Assembly (NCBI RefSeq): GCF_001552375.1 | Contig: NZ_BCRB01000004.1 | Span: 1-64,000, forward strand | Source of the DNA: Cellulomonas iranensis NBRC 101100 = JCM 18110 | GTDB taxonomy: Bacteria > Actinomycetota > Actinomycetes > Actinomycetales > Cellulomonadaceae | Direction of reading: 5' to 3' | DNA: 64,000 nucleotides | Shown: positions 8,001 to 16,110 of the stretch, piece by piece | Layout of the letters: each line of letters starts with the position of its first letter | Position numbering within the stretch: position 1 is the first letter of the stretch | Program-made: the position numbers and the translations under genes | The notes under the pieces: generated by a model | Seen by the model: only the letters and a program-made list of their open reading frames with translations | Database searches by the model: none | What the model was told of the DNA's origin: nothing

Positions 8001-8405
8001 TCAGACGAGCCGGACCAGCCCGGCGGCGGTCGGTCGCAGCCCGCACGCGTCCTCGTAGAACGCCACGAGGTGCGGCTCGTCGTCGGCGTGCACCCAGCGG
8101 CACCCGGCGGCGCGCGCCTGCTCGACCGCGGCGGCGACGAGCGCACGGCCGACCCCGCGCCCCCGCACGTCGGGTGCGACGCACGTGTCGAGGAGGATCG
8201 CGTGCACGCCGCCGTCGCCGACGACGTTGACGAAGCCGACGAGCCGGCCGTCGTGCCGCGCGGTGACCCAGGTGAGGCTGTGCTGCGCGAGGCGGCGACC
8301 CCAGGGCGTGGCGCCCGGGTCGTGCCCGAACGCGGTCGCGTGCAGGGCCTCGAGCTCGGCGTCGGTCAGCGCGCCGCGGACGTGCAGCGTGGGGGCGGGG
8401 TCCAT
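8001..8405 (-). CDS. GNAT-family N-acetyltransferase
   Basis: A 134-residue single-domain acetyltransferase. The acetyl-CoA motif A is clear: LLDTCVAPDVRGRGVGRALV, followed by the HADDEPHLVAFYEDACGLRP motif B region. The start is placed at ATG 8405 because CAGGAT lies six bases before it, matching other leaderless starts here; the adjacent GTG at 8408 is the alternative. Acceptor unknown. Confidence 0.85.
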   Translation of the reverse strand: MDPAPTLHVRGALTDAELEALHATAFGHDPGATPWGRRLAQHSLTWVTARHDGRLVGFVNVVGDGGVHAILLDTCVAPDVRGRGVGRALVAAAVEQARAAGCRWVHADDEPHLVAFYEDACGLRPTAAGLVRLV

Positions 8406-8470
8406 CACGTCATCCTGCCTGCGACGTCACGTCGACTCCCGTGCGACCGGCCCCACGGCCCGCCGTGGGC

Positions 8471-9715
8471 TCAGGGTGCGGCGGCCGGCCCGGCGGGGAC
8501 GACGGGCGTCGCGTCGTCGTCCCGCGGCGCACCCGCGACGAGCACGCGCCCGACGCCCGCCACGACGACGCCGGCCGCGACGACGGCGAGCAGCGCGACG
8601 CGCAGGCTCGCGGCGTCCGCGACGACGCCGACCAGGGTCGGGGACACGAGGAACCCGACGCGCAGCAGCCAGCTGACCACGGTGAGCCCGACGCCCGCGG
8701 GCAGCCCGGGCAGCTCGTCGGCGGTGTGCATGACGGCCGGGACGAGCGTCGCGACGCCGAGCCCGGCGAGCGCGAACCCGACGAGCGTGGTCGTGAGCGA
8801 CGGCACCGCGAGCGCCAGGCCCATGCCGCCGGCGATGAGCACGCCGCCGACCCGGGCGACGCGTCGCTGGCCGAACCGGTCGACGACGCGGTCGCCCGTG
8901 AGGCGTCCGACCGTCATGGCGACCTGCAGCGCGACGAACGCGAGGCCCGCGGCGGCGGCGCCGGTGCCGACCTCGCCGCGCAGGTACAGCGCGCCCCACG
9001 ACGAGCCGGCGTCCTCGACGAACGCGGCGGCGGCCGCGAGCACGCCGAGCGCCGCGAGCAGCGCGACGGTGCGCCCGGCGACGTGCCGTAGCGAGCGCGC
9101 GCCGGGGTGCTCGTCGGCGGGGGCGGCGTCGCGCTCGGCGTCCTCGGGGCCGCGGAGCAGGAACCGGTGGGCGACGACGGCGACGACGCTGAAGACGACG
9201 GACGTGACGGCGACGTGCAGCGGCAGCGGGACGTCGAGGCCCGCGGCGACGGAGCCGAGCAGGCCGCCGAGCACGGCGCCGACGCTCCACAGGCCGTGGA
9301 ACGCGTTGACGATGGACCGCCCGTAGAGGCGCTGGACGCGGAACCCGTGGGCGTTCTGCGCGACGTCGACGACCGCGTCGAGCGCGCCGGCGAGCAGGAA
9401 CAGCCCGGCGAGCGCGAACCAGCTGCCGGACAGCGGGATGACGGCGACGGCGGCGGCGAGCGCGACGAGCCCGAACGACGCGACGGCGGCGGACCCGAGC
9501 AGGCGGATGAGCAGCGGTGCGAGCAGCCCGGCGAGCAGCGCGCCGAGCGGCATCGCGGCGATGGCGGTGCCGAGCGCGGCGTTGCTGAGCCCCAGGCCGT
9601 CCTTGACCTCGGGCAGGCGGGGCACGAGGTTGGCGTAGAGCACGGCGTTGACGAGGAAGACGGCCGAGACGGCGACGCGCGCGCGGCGGGCGGTGCGCGT
9701 GACGGGGGCGGGCAT
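8471..9715 (-). CDS. MFS transporter
   Basis: A 414-residue major-facilitator protein with twelve predicted helices. Helix 1 is VAVSAVFLVNAVLYANLVPR, with the motif-A-like loop after helix 2 and a long charged central loop (GPEDAERDAAPADEHPG). The ATG has GGAG four bases upstream. Divergent from the acetyltransferase gene, with a 20-bp near-perfect palindrome in the shared promoter, so the downstream TetR regulator probably controls both directions. Substrate unknown; a drug or sugar efflux role would fit. Confidence 0.88.
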   Translation of the reverse strand: MPAPVTRTARRARVAVSAVFLVNAVLYANLVPRLPEVKDGLGLSNAALGTAIAAMPLGALLAGLLAPLLIRLLGSAAVASFGLVALAAAVAVIPLSGSWFALAGLFLLAGALDAVVDVAQNAHGFRVQRLYGRSIVNAFHGLWSVGAVLGGLLGSVAAGLDVPLPLHVAVTSVVFSVVAVVAHRFLLRGPEDAERDAAPADEHPGARSLRHVAGRTVALLAALGVLAAAAAFVEDAGSSWGALYLRGEVGTGAAAAGLAFVALQVAMTVGRLTGDRVVDRFGQRRVARVGGVLIAGGMGLALAVPSLTTTLVGFALAGLGVATLVPAVMHTADELPGLPAGVGLTVVSWLLRVGFLVSPTLVGVVADAASLRVALLAVVAAGVVVAGVGRVLVAGAPRDDDATPVVPAGPAAAP

Positions 9716-9786
9716 GGGGCTCCGGGTGGTCGTCGACGGGAGGTCGGGGGGGCGGGCGCGCGGTGCTCGACGCCGATGCGGTCGAG

Positions 9787-9806
9787 CGTACGCATCGATG
9801 TGTACG
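9787..9806. promoter_or_regulatory. 20-bp palindromic operator in divergent promoter (probable TetR site)
   Basis: CGTACGCATCGATGTGTACG is symmetric at 18 of 20 positions. It overlaps TACGAT (9803-9808), the -10 box seven bases before the ATG of the acetyltransferase, so a bound repressor would block that promoter directly. The TetR gene starts 600 bp downstream in the same unit. Confidence 0.75.
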
Positions 9807-9815
9807 ATCGTCCAC

Positions 9816-10406
9816 ATGACGACGCGCGACCACTTCGGCGACGACCCGCGCACGAACCGCGAGCGCATGCTCGCGGGCGACCTGTACATCGCCGACGACC
9901 CCGAGAACGAGCGCCTCGCGCGCCGCGCGTTCGCGCTCGCCGACGCCTGCTACCGCGCGACCGTCGCCGGCGACGACGAGGCCGCCCGGCAGGCGCTCAC
10001 CGAGCTGCTCGGGTCGCTCGGCGAGGGCGCGTACGTCAAGCCGCCGCTCGCCGTGGACTACGGCGAGAACGTCCACGTCGGCGCGCGCACGTTCGTCAAC
10101 TCGAACCTCACGGCGCTCGACGTCGCGCGCATCACGATCGGCGAGGACTGCCAGATCGGCCCGAACGTCCAGCTGCTCACGCCGACGCACCCCGTCGACC
10201 CGCAGCCCCGCCGCGACAAGCTCGAGGCCGCGCTGCCCATCGTGCTGGGCGACAACGTGTGGCTCGGCGGCGGAGTCATCGTCTGCCCGGGCGTGACCAT
10301 CGGCGACAACACGGTCGTCGGCGCCGGGTCCGTGGTCGTGCGCGACCTGCCCGCGAACGTCGTCGCCGTGGGCAACCCCGCGCGCGTCGTCCGCGAGATC
10401 GCCTAG
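9816..10406 (+). CDS. Maltose/galactoside O-acetyltransferase-like hexapeptide acyltransferase
   Basis: A 196-residue left-handed beta-helix enzyme of the maltose acetyltransferase group. The N-terminal MAC-type domain shows TNRERMLAGDLYIADDPE. Hexapeptide repeats include VHVGARTFVNSN, ITIGEDCQIGPNVQL, IVLGDNVWLGGGVIV and VTIGDNTVVGAGSVV, with catalytic His in LLTPTHPVD. It uses acetyl-CoA to acetylate a sugar; the exact sugar is not known. Leaderless start after TACGAT. Seven bases separate its stop from the TetR gene, so they are co-transcribed. Confidence 0.92.
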   Translation: MTTRDHFGDDPRTNRERMLAGDLYIADDPENERLARRAFALADACYRATVAGDDEAARQALTELLGSLGEGAYVKPPLAVDYGENVHVGARTFVNSNLTALDVARITIGEDCQIGPNVQLLTPTHPVDPQPRRDKLEAALPIVLGDNVWLGGGVIVCPGVTIGDNTVVGAGSVVVRDLPANVVAVGNPARVVREIA

Positions 10407-10413
10407 GCCCCGC

Positions 10414-10977
10414 GTGGCCGAGCGGCGTGCCCGACGGCACGACCCCCAGCGGCGCGACCGCATCGTCGAGGCGTGCCTGCGGGTGATCGGCGAGGTCGGC
10501 GTGGCCGGCGCCTCGACGCGCCGCATCGCCGCCGCGGCCGACGTCCCCCTCGGGTCGATCACCTACCACTTCGACGACGTCGACGCGCTGCTGCGCGAGG
10601 CGTTCGAGCGCTTCACCCGGCGCGTCAGCGACCGGTTCGAGCACGCGATGGCCGCCGCGCCCGACCGCGCCGCGGCCCGCGACGCCGTGATCGCGCTCAT
10701 CAGCGTCGACGTGCTCACCGACCCGCACGAGCTCGTGCTCACCCACGAGCTCTACACGCTCGCCGCACGCGACCCCGGCTTCCGGCGGCTCACGCACGAC
10801 TGGATGTCACGCAGCCGCCGCGCGCTCGAGCGGCACGTGGACCCGCAGACCGCACGCCTGCTCGACGCGCTCATCGAGGGCATGACGATCCACCGCGCGC
10901 TCGACACCGAGCCGCCCGACCCGTCCGACGTCGCGGTCGCCGTCGACCGCGTGCTCGCGGGTGCACCGTCGCCGTGA
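10414..10977 (+). CDS. TetR-family transcriptional repressor
   Basis: A 187-residue regulator with an N-terminal helix-turn-helix (ASTRRIAAAADVPLGSITYHF, about residues 31-51) and an all-helical ligand-binding half. GTG start directly after the acetyltransferase. Its stop overlaps the MATE transporter start by GTGA. The context (acetyltransferase-TetR-MATE plus divergent MFS, with a 20-bp palindrome at 9787) predicts that it represses its own operon and the MFS gene until an exported compound binds. Confidence 0.9.
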   Translation: MAERRARRHDPQRRDRIVEACLRVIGEVGVAGASTRRIAAAADVPLGSITYHFDDVDALLREAFERFTRRVSDRFEHAMAAAPDRAAARDAVIALISVDVLTDPHELVLTHELYTLAARDPGFRRLTHDWMSRSRRALERHVDPQTARLLDALIEGMTIHRALDTEPPDPSDVAVAVDRVLAGAPSP

Positions 10978-12416
10978 CCAGCGGCGCGGCGCCCGGCGCG
11001 ACCACCGGCGCGACACCCGGCCCGGCGGACGACGCCACGGCCGGCCGCACCGCCGGCCCCGACGCGGGAGAGAGGGTCGCCGCGACGACCGCGCTCGGCA
11101 CACGACCTGTCGGGCGGCTGCTGTGGCACGCGTGCACGCAGACCACGCTCTCGGTGGGCGTGTACGGCGTCTACGCGCTCACCAACGCGTGGTTCGTGGC
11201 ACGCGGCGTCGGGCCGACGGCGGTCGCGGCCGTCAACCTCGTCGCGCCGCTGCTGCTCGCGCTCGGGGCGCTCGCGACCGCGCTCGGCGTCGGTGCCGCG
11301 TCGGTCGTGTCGCGGCGGCTCGGCGCGGGCGACCCCGCCGGAGCGGCACGCGCCACCGGCAACGCGTTCACGGTGTTCTGGCTCGCGGCCCTGACCACGA
11401 CCGGCGTCGGGCTGACGTTCCTCGACCCGCTGCTGCACGCCCTCGGCGCGCGCGGCGCGACCCTGCCGTACGCGCGTGACTACGCCGTGGTCGTGCTCGC
11501 GGGGGCGGTCGTCTCCACAGGGTTCTCGAGCCTCGTGCGCGCCGAGGGGCGTCTGCGGTTCTCGGTGCTGCTGTGGGTCCTGCCGGTCGTCGTGCAGATC
11601 GTGCTCGACCCGCTGCTGATCTACGGCGCGGGGCTCGGCGTGCGGGGAGCCGCGCTCGGCACGGTCGGCGGTCAGGCCGTGTCGGCGGCCATGAGCGTGT
11701 GGTTCTTCTTCCTGCAGCGCGGCCGCCCGTACCGCGTCCGCGCCGCCGACCTGCGCCCGCACGCGCCGACCGTCGGCACGCTGCTGGGCATCGGGTCGCC
11801 GTCGTTCCTCGCGGGCGCGGGCACGACGCTGCTCGTCGTCGTGGTGAACACGGGTCTGTCCCGCGCCGCCGGTGCCGCCGCGCTCGCGGCGTACGCGATC
11901 TGCGCGCGCGTCCAGACGTTCGTGCAGATGCCGCAGCTCGGCATCAGCCAGGGCATGCAGCCCGTCGTCGGGTACAACGCGGGCGCGGGACTCACGGCGC
12001 GGACGTGGCGCGCGCGTGTGCTGACGCTGCGCGCGACCCTGCTGTACGGGCTGCTCGCGGGTGCCGCGACGGCCGCGCTCGCCGAGCCCGTGGTCGCGGC
12101 GTTCGTCGACGCGGGGCCGACGCGGACCGCGGCGGTCGACGCGCTGCGCGTGCTCGCGGTCGGGTTCGCCGCGGCGGGTGTGTCCCCGCTGGTCGCGGCG
12201 TACTTCCAGGCGCTCGGCCGGCCGCGTCCGGCCTACCTGCTCACGCTCGGCACGCTCGTGGTGGTGAAGGTGCCGCTGGTGCTCGGGCTCGGAGCGGTCG
12301 GGCCGGCGGGCACGTGGGTCGCGCTCGCGGCGGGCGAGGTGGTCGGGGCCGTCGTCGCGCTGGTCGTGCTGCGGCTGCGCGACCCGCTGCGGCGCGTGGT
12401 CGACGAGCCGGTGTGA
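10974..12416 (+). CDS. MATE-family multidrug efflux transporter
   Basis: A 480-residue membrane protein with twelve helices in two MATE halves. A low-complexity Ala/Gly/Thr N-tail (1-45) precedes helix 1. Typical features are the VNLVAPLLLALGALATALGVGAASVVSRRLG stretch (family signature near residue 85-115) and the second-half QMPQLGISQGMQPVVGYN. It exports cationic or toxic compounds using an H+ or Na+ gradient. GTG start coupled to TetR by a GTGA overlap. Ends 13 bp from the convergent MFS gene. Confidence 0.9.
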   Translation: MTSGAAPGATTGATPGPADDATAGRTAGPDAGERVAATTALGTRPVGRLLWHACTQTTLSVGVYGVYALTNAWFVARGVGPTAVAAVNLVAPLLLALGALATALGVGAASVVSRRLGAGDPAGAARATGNAFTVFWLAALTTTGVGLTFLDPLLHALGARGATLPYARDYAVVVLAGAVVSTGFSSLVRAEGRLRFSVLLWVLPVVVQIVLDPLLIYGAGLGVRGAALGTVGGQAVSAAMSVWFFFLQRGRPYRVRAADLRPHAPTVGTLLGIGSPSFLAGAGTTLLVVVVNTGLSRAAGAAALAAYAICARVQTFVQMPQLGISQGMQPVVGYNAGAGLTARTWRARVLTLRATLLYGLLAGAATAALAEPVVAAFVDAGPTRTAAVDALRVLAVGFAAAGVSPLVAAYFQALGRPRPAYLLTLGTLVVVKVPLVLGLGAVGPAGTWVALAAGEVVGAVVALVVLRLRDPLRRVVDEPV

Positions 12417-12429
12417 CGCGTCCTGGCGG

Positions 12430-13596
12430 TCAGGCCCGCCCGACCCGCCACGCGACGCCGACCTGCACGGCCGCCAGCGCGGTGAGCACCAGCAGCGCCG
12501 GACGCCACGACCCGGTCGCCTCGGTGAGCACCCCCGCTGCGACGGGCCCGGCGGCCGCGAGCAGGTACCCGAGCGACTGCGCCATGCCGGACAGCCGTGC
12601 CGTCTCGCGCTGGTCCCGCCCGCGCAGCGCGACGAGCGACAGCGCGACCACGAGCGCGGCCCCCTGCCCGAGCCCTGCGACGACGACCCACAGCACCACG
12701 AGGTCGGGCGCGAGCAGCAGCCCCAGCAGCGCGACGAGCGCGGGAGCGCTCGCGGCGACCGCGCCGAGGCGCTCGTCGGGGCCGCGGTGCAGCAGCGCGG
12801 GGACCACGAGCCCCCCGACGATCCCGAGGCCCTGGTAGACGAACAGGTGCACGCCCGCGGTCGTCGCCGTCACGCCCTGCGTGACCTCCACGGTCGGCAG
12901 CCACGTGACCAGCACGTAGAACACCGTGGACTGCAGGCCCATGAACGCCGTGAGCCACCACGCGGTGCCCTGCCGCCACACGCTCGTCACCGGGGCCGCG
13001 TGCGGGTCGACGACGTGCGACGCGGGGGGCCGGGCCCGCCACGCGCGCGGCGCCCACACGGCGGCCACGAGCACCACGAGCCCCGCGGACGACGCGAGCG
13101 CGACCCGCCAGCTCGTGGCGTCCGCGAGCGGAACCGCGAGCGCCGACGCGGTCGCCGCGGCCCCCACGATGCACGCGGTGTACACGCCCGTCGCGAGCGA
13201 GACGCGCCGGGCGAAGTCCCGCTTGACCAGGGCGGGGACGAGCACGTTGCCGACCGCGATCGCCACGCCGATCACGGCGGTCGCGAGCCACAGCCCGGCG
13301 GTGCCGGTGAAGGGGCGTGCGAGCGTCGCGACGCCCAGCGCGAGCAGCGCCGCGAGGATCGCGCGCTCGGGGCCCGTGCGCTCCGACAGCCGGTGCACGA
13401 GCGGCGACGCGGCCGCGAAGGCCAGCAGCGGCAGCGTGCCGAGCAGACCCTGCGCGCCCTCGCCGAGCCCGAGGTCGGGGCCGAGCTGCGGCAGCAGCGG
13501 GCCCACGGCCGTCAGCGCGGGGCGCAGGCACAGCGCGACGAGGAAGACGGTCGCGGGTGCGAGGGTGCGGACGAGCGTGCGCTCGGTGGTGCTCAT
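12430..13596 (-). CDS. MFS transporter, CynX/NimT type
   Basis: A 388-residue major-facilitator protein resembling the cyanate-permease (CynX/NimT) group: FLVALCLRPALTAVGPLLPQL at helix 1, ERTGPERAILAALLALGVATL after helix 2, and GLGQGAALVVALSLVALRGRD in the second half. Substrates of this group are varied (cyanate, nitroimidazole and others), so none is assigned. Divergent from the GNAT-kinase gene and convergent with the MATE gene. Confidence 0.87.
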   Translation of the reverse strand: MSTTERTLVRTLAPATVFLVALCLRPALTAVGPLLPQLGPDLGLGEGAQGLLGTLPLLAFAAASPLVHRLSERTGPERAILAALLALGVATLARPFTGTAGLWLATAVIGVAIAVGNVLVPALVKRDFARRVSLATGVYTACIVGAAATASALAVPLADATSWRVALASSAGLVVLVAAVWAPRAWRARPPASHVVDPHAAPVTSVWRQGTAWWLTAFMGLQSTVFYVLVTWLPTVEVTQGVTATTAGVHLFVYQGLGIVGGLVVPALLHRGPDERLGAVAASAPALVALLGLLLAPDLVVLWVVVAGLGQGAALVVALSLVALRGRDQRETARLSGMAQSLGYLLAAAGPVAAGVLTEATGSWRPALLVLTALAAVQVGVAWRVGRA

Positions 13597-13712
13597 GCGG
13601 GGCGGCTCGTTCCGGTGTGCGCGACGGGGTGCCGCACCTTCCTACACCCGCCCCGGCGCGGCGCCTGCCCCCTCGGCGCGGGACGGTGTGTGGCACGCGT
13701 CATGATGGGCCG

Positions 13713-14711
13713 GTGGACGGCTCGACAGTCATCGAGGACCCGCCCGTGCTGACGGACGGCGTCGTGACGCTGCGCTGCCTCACGGCCGACGACGTCGACG
13801 CGCTGCTCGCGGGCGAGGACGACGACCAGGTCCGCTGGCTGAGCGAGGGCCACCGCTCCGAGCGCCCGCCCACCACCGCGTGGGTCGCGCAGAACCGCGC
13901 GCAGTGGCGCGACGGCGGGCCGCGGCGGCACCTCGGTGTGCTCGACGCCGCGACGGGCGAGCTCGCGGGCACGGTCGAGGCCCACCTCGCGCTGCCGGAC
14001 CTGCCGCGCGGCACGGCGAACGTGTCCTACGCGGTCCTGCCCGCGTGGCGCGGGCGCGGCTACGCGGTGCGCGCCGTGCGCCTGCTGCGCCGCTGGCTCG
14101 CCGAGCGCACCGACGCCACGAGCGCCGTGCTGCGCGTCGACGCCGCGAACGTCCCGTCGCTGCGGGTCGCGCGCGACGCCGGCTGCCTGCCGCCCGAGCC
14201 CGGGCCCGACGGGCTGCTGCACCACGTGCTGCCGTTGCGTGAGCCCGCGCGGGTCGTGCTGGTGTGCGGGCCCGCCGGCTCCGGCAAGTCGACCCACGCG
14301 GCGCGGCTCGCGCGCGCGGGCTGGGCGCACCTCGCGTTCGACGCCGCCGCGTGGGCGGCCGGGCACCGCGAGCACCCGCTCCCGGCCGACGTCGCGGCAC
14401 GCGTCCACGAGGACCTGCGGGCCCGTCTCGTGGGCCTCGTGGGCGACGGCGTGGACGTCGTCGTCGACACGTCGTTCTGGTCGCGTGCCTCACGCGCGTC
14501 GTACCGCGCGCTGCTCGCGCCGCTCGGGGTCGTGCCCGTCACGCACCACCTCGTCACGCCCCGCGCCGAGGTGCTGCGACGCCTGGCGGCGCGCACGGGC
14601 GCCGGCCCCGACGACGTCGTCGTGCCGCCGGACCGCGCCGCCGTCTACCTCGATGGCTTCGAGGACCCGACGCCCGACGAGGGCCCGCTGGTCCGCGTCC
14701 CGCCCGCCTGA
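13713..14711 (+). CDS. Fusion protein: GNAT acetyltransferase plus P-loop kinase
   Basis: A 332-residue two-domain protein. Residues 12-175 form a RimJ/RimL-type GNAT with YAVLPAWRGRGYAVRAVRLL as acetyl-CoA motif. Residues 180-332 form a small P-loop kinase of the AAA_33/zeta-like kind, with Walker A GPAGSGKST (186-194) and VVVDTSFWSRASR as the Walker-B/lid region. Both active sites look intact. GTG start with CATGAT six bases upstream. The two activities in one chain suggest modification of a common small molecule or antibiotic, but the substrate is unknown. Confidence 0.85.
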   Translation: MDGSTVIEDPPVLTDGVVTLRCLTADDVDALLAGEDDDQVRWLSEGHRSERPPTTAWVAQNRAQWRDGGPRRHLGVLDAATGELAGTVEAHLALPDLPRGTANVSYAVLPAWRGRGYAVRAVRLLRRWLAERTDATSAVLRVDAANVPSLRVARDAGCLPPEPGPDGLLHHVLPLREPARVVLVCGPAGSGKSTHAARLARAGWAHLAFDAAAWAAGHREHPLPADVAARVHEDLRARLVGLVGDGVDVVVDTSFWSRASRASYRALLAPLGVVPVTHHLVTPRAEVLRRLAARTGAGPDDVVVPPDRAAVYLDGFEDPTPDEGPLVRVPPA

Positions 14712-14738
14712 CCCACCTCGCCCGACCCGCCCCCGTCG

Positions 14739-14808
14739 CGACGGACAGCGGTACGGCACGACGGACACGAGCGTGCGGCTATCCGTCGTGCCGTGGGCCT
14801 GTCCGTCG
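14739..14808. repeat. Composite double-arm palindrome, element A
   Basis: Outer arms CGACGGACAG (14739-14748) and CTGTCCGTCG (14799-14808) enclose inner arms CGGCACGACGGA (14754-14765) and TCCGTCGTGCCG (14782-14793), all perfect. The same outer arms recur at 17809-17878. It lies between the GNAT-kinase stop and the membrane-protein start. Function unknown: a termination structure or mobile palindrome is possible. Confidence 0.8.
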
Positions 14809-14916
14809 AGGTGGTGGCGGGGCGGCGCCCTCCGGGGCGCGGCGGGGTGCGGACCGGGGGCGGTACCGTGGCGCGCGCCGAACCGACGGCGGCGTGCGCC
14901 GAACCGGAGGAGACCC

Positions 14917-15405
14917 GTGACCGAGCCGACACCGACGGACGCGCCTGCCGACGGCACGCCGCCGACCGCCGACGCGTCCCGCACCGCCGACGCGCCTCGT
15001 CCGGCCGACGCGCCGCAGCGCACCGGCACCGCGTGCCTCGAGATCCACGTGCTGCCGTGGAGGCGACGCACGCGGATGGTCGACTTCGGGCCCATCGGCG
15101 GCATCCCGTCGGTCGACGACGACGTCCTCGGACCCGTCGTCGCGACGCTGTTCACGGTGCTGGGGATCCTGTTCACCGTCGTCGTGGTCGGGTCGGTCGT
15201 GCTCGTGCTGCTCGAGCTGTGGGTGCTGCTCGCGCTCGCGGTCCTGCTGCTGCTCGCGCGGTTCGTCGGGCTGCTGCCGTGGGTCGTCGACCCCGCGACC
15301 GGCGGTCCGCGCGAGCGCTACCGCTGGCTGCCGAACGCCGTGCGCCGCGTGCGCGCGCTCAACGGCGGCGGCCGGGTCCGCGTCCGCTGGTCCTGGGTCG
15401 GTTGA
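14917..15405 (+). CDS. Small membrane protein, unknown function
   Basis: A 162-residue protein with no family I recognise. Residues 1-45 are a disordered Ala/Pro/Thr/Asp tail. A conserved-looking stretch, LEIHVLPWRRRTRMVDFGPI, comes next. Two close hydrophobic helices (about 68-118) follow, then a basic C-terminus (RERYRWLPNAVRRVRALN). GTG with GGAGGAG five bases upstream. Composite palindrome A lies just upstream. A real gene by its ribosome site and codon use. Confidence 0.7.
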   Translation: MTEPTPTDAPADGTPPTADASRTADAPRPADAPQRTGTACLEIHVLPWRRRTRMVDFGPIGGIPSVDDDVLGPVVATLFTVLGILFTVVVVGSVVLVLLELWVLLALAVLLLLARFVGLLPWVVDPATGGPRERYRWLPNAVRRVRALNGGGRVRVRWSWVG

Positions 15406-15492
15406 CGACGCCCGGGCGGCCGCGCGGTCGGTGAGGCGGTCCGCCGCCCGCCGACGCGTCGGTCCGCCCCCCGGCTGTGCGGCGGTGCGGCA

Positions 15493-15520
15493 CCTCACCG
15501 TGCGGTGCGGGAGGGTGAGG
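15493..15520. terminator. Candidate terminator between convergent genes
   Basis: CCTCACC and GGTGAGG arms separated by 14 nt, ending immediately before the stop codon of the minus-strand gene. Modest stem, no T-run. Confidence 0.35.
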
Positions 15521-16015
15521 TCAGGCGTCGCGCAGGGCCGTCCAGCGCAGGTGCACGTCGAGCGGCAGACCGTCCTCGGTGCCCGCGTCGTCGACGAGCT
15601 CGCCGGGCACCGCGCGGCGCATGGCGTCCGGCACGGGCCGCGACACGGGTGCGCCGTAGTCGTCGGTCCAGTCGATCTCGTCGTCGTCGGTCGGGTCGAA
15701 CGCGATGCCGTGGTCGGCCCAGAACCCGGCGGCGTACCGGTCCTCGATCGTGCGCAGCAGCGCGTACGTGCCCTGCTCGTCCTCGGGCACGTCCTCGACG
15801 CGGGCGTAGCGCGCGTAGTAGCTCGCGCCGAGGATCCAGTACGCGCTCAGCGCGGTCGCCCGGTCCGTCGTCGGGTCGTCGAGCACGGCGCGCACCAGGT
15901 GCTCGCCGCGGTCGTAGTCCGCGCGCCGCACGAACGTGTGGCGCTGCTGCGGGGTCGCCGCGGCGAGGAACTCGCGCAGGAACTGGTCCGGGTCGTCGGT
16001 CGCGGGGGAGCTCAC
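15521..16015 (-). CDS. DUF4274-like hypothetical protein
   Basis: A 164-residue acidic cytoplasmic protein. The segment LVRAVLDDPTTDRATALSAYWILGASYYARY resembles the core of DUF4274-type proteins (a helix with a paired aromatic motif), but this is recalled from pattern only. No transmembrane segment or catalytic motif is visible. GTG start at 16015. No operon partner; the next gene on this strand begins 95 bp upstream. Confidence 0.65.
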   Translation of the reverse strand: MSSPATDDPDQFLREFLAAATPQQRHTFVRRADYDRGEHLVRAVLDDPTTDRATALSAYWILGASYYARYARVEDVPEDEQGTYALLRTIEDRYAAGFWADHGIAFDPTDDDEIDWTDDYGAPVSRPVPDAMRRAVPGELVDDAGTEDGLPLDVHLRWTALRDA

Positions 16016-16110
16016 CCGGCGATGCTAGACGCCCGCCCCGAGCCGTGCCCGTGGCCGGCCGCAGCCCGTGCCACCCACCCTGCCACCCGCCTCGCCGGTC
16101 ACCCCGCGAC

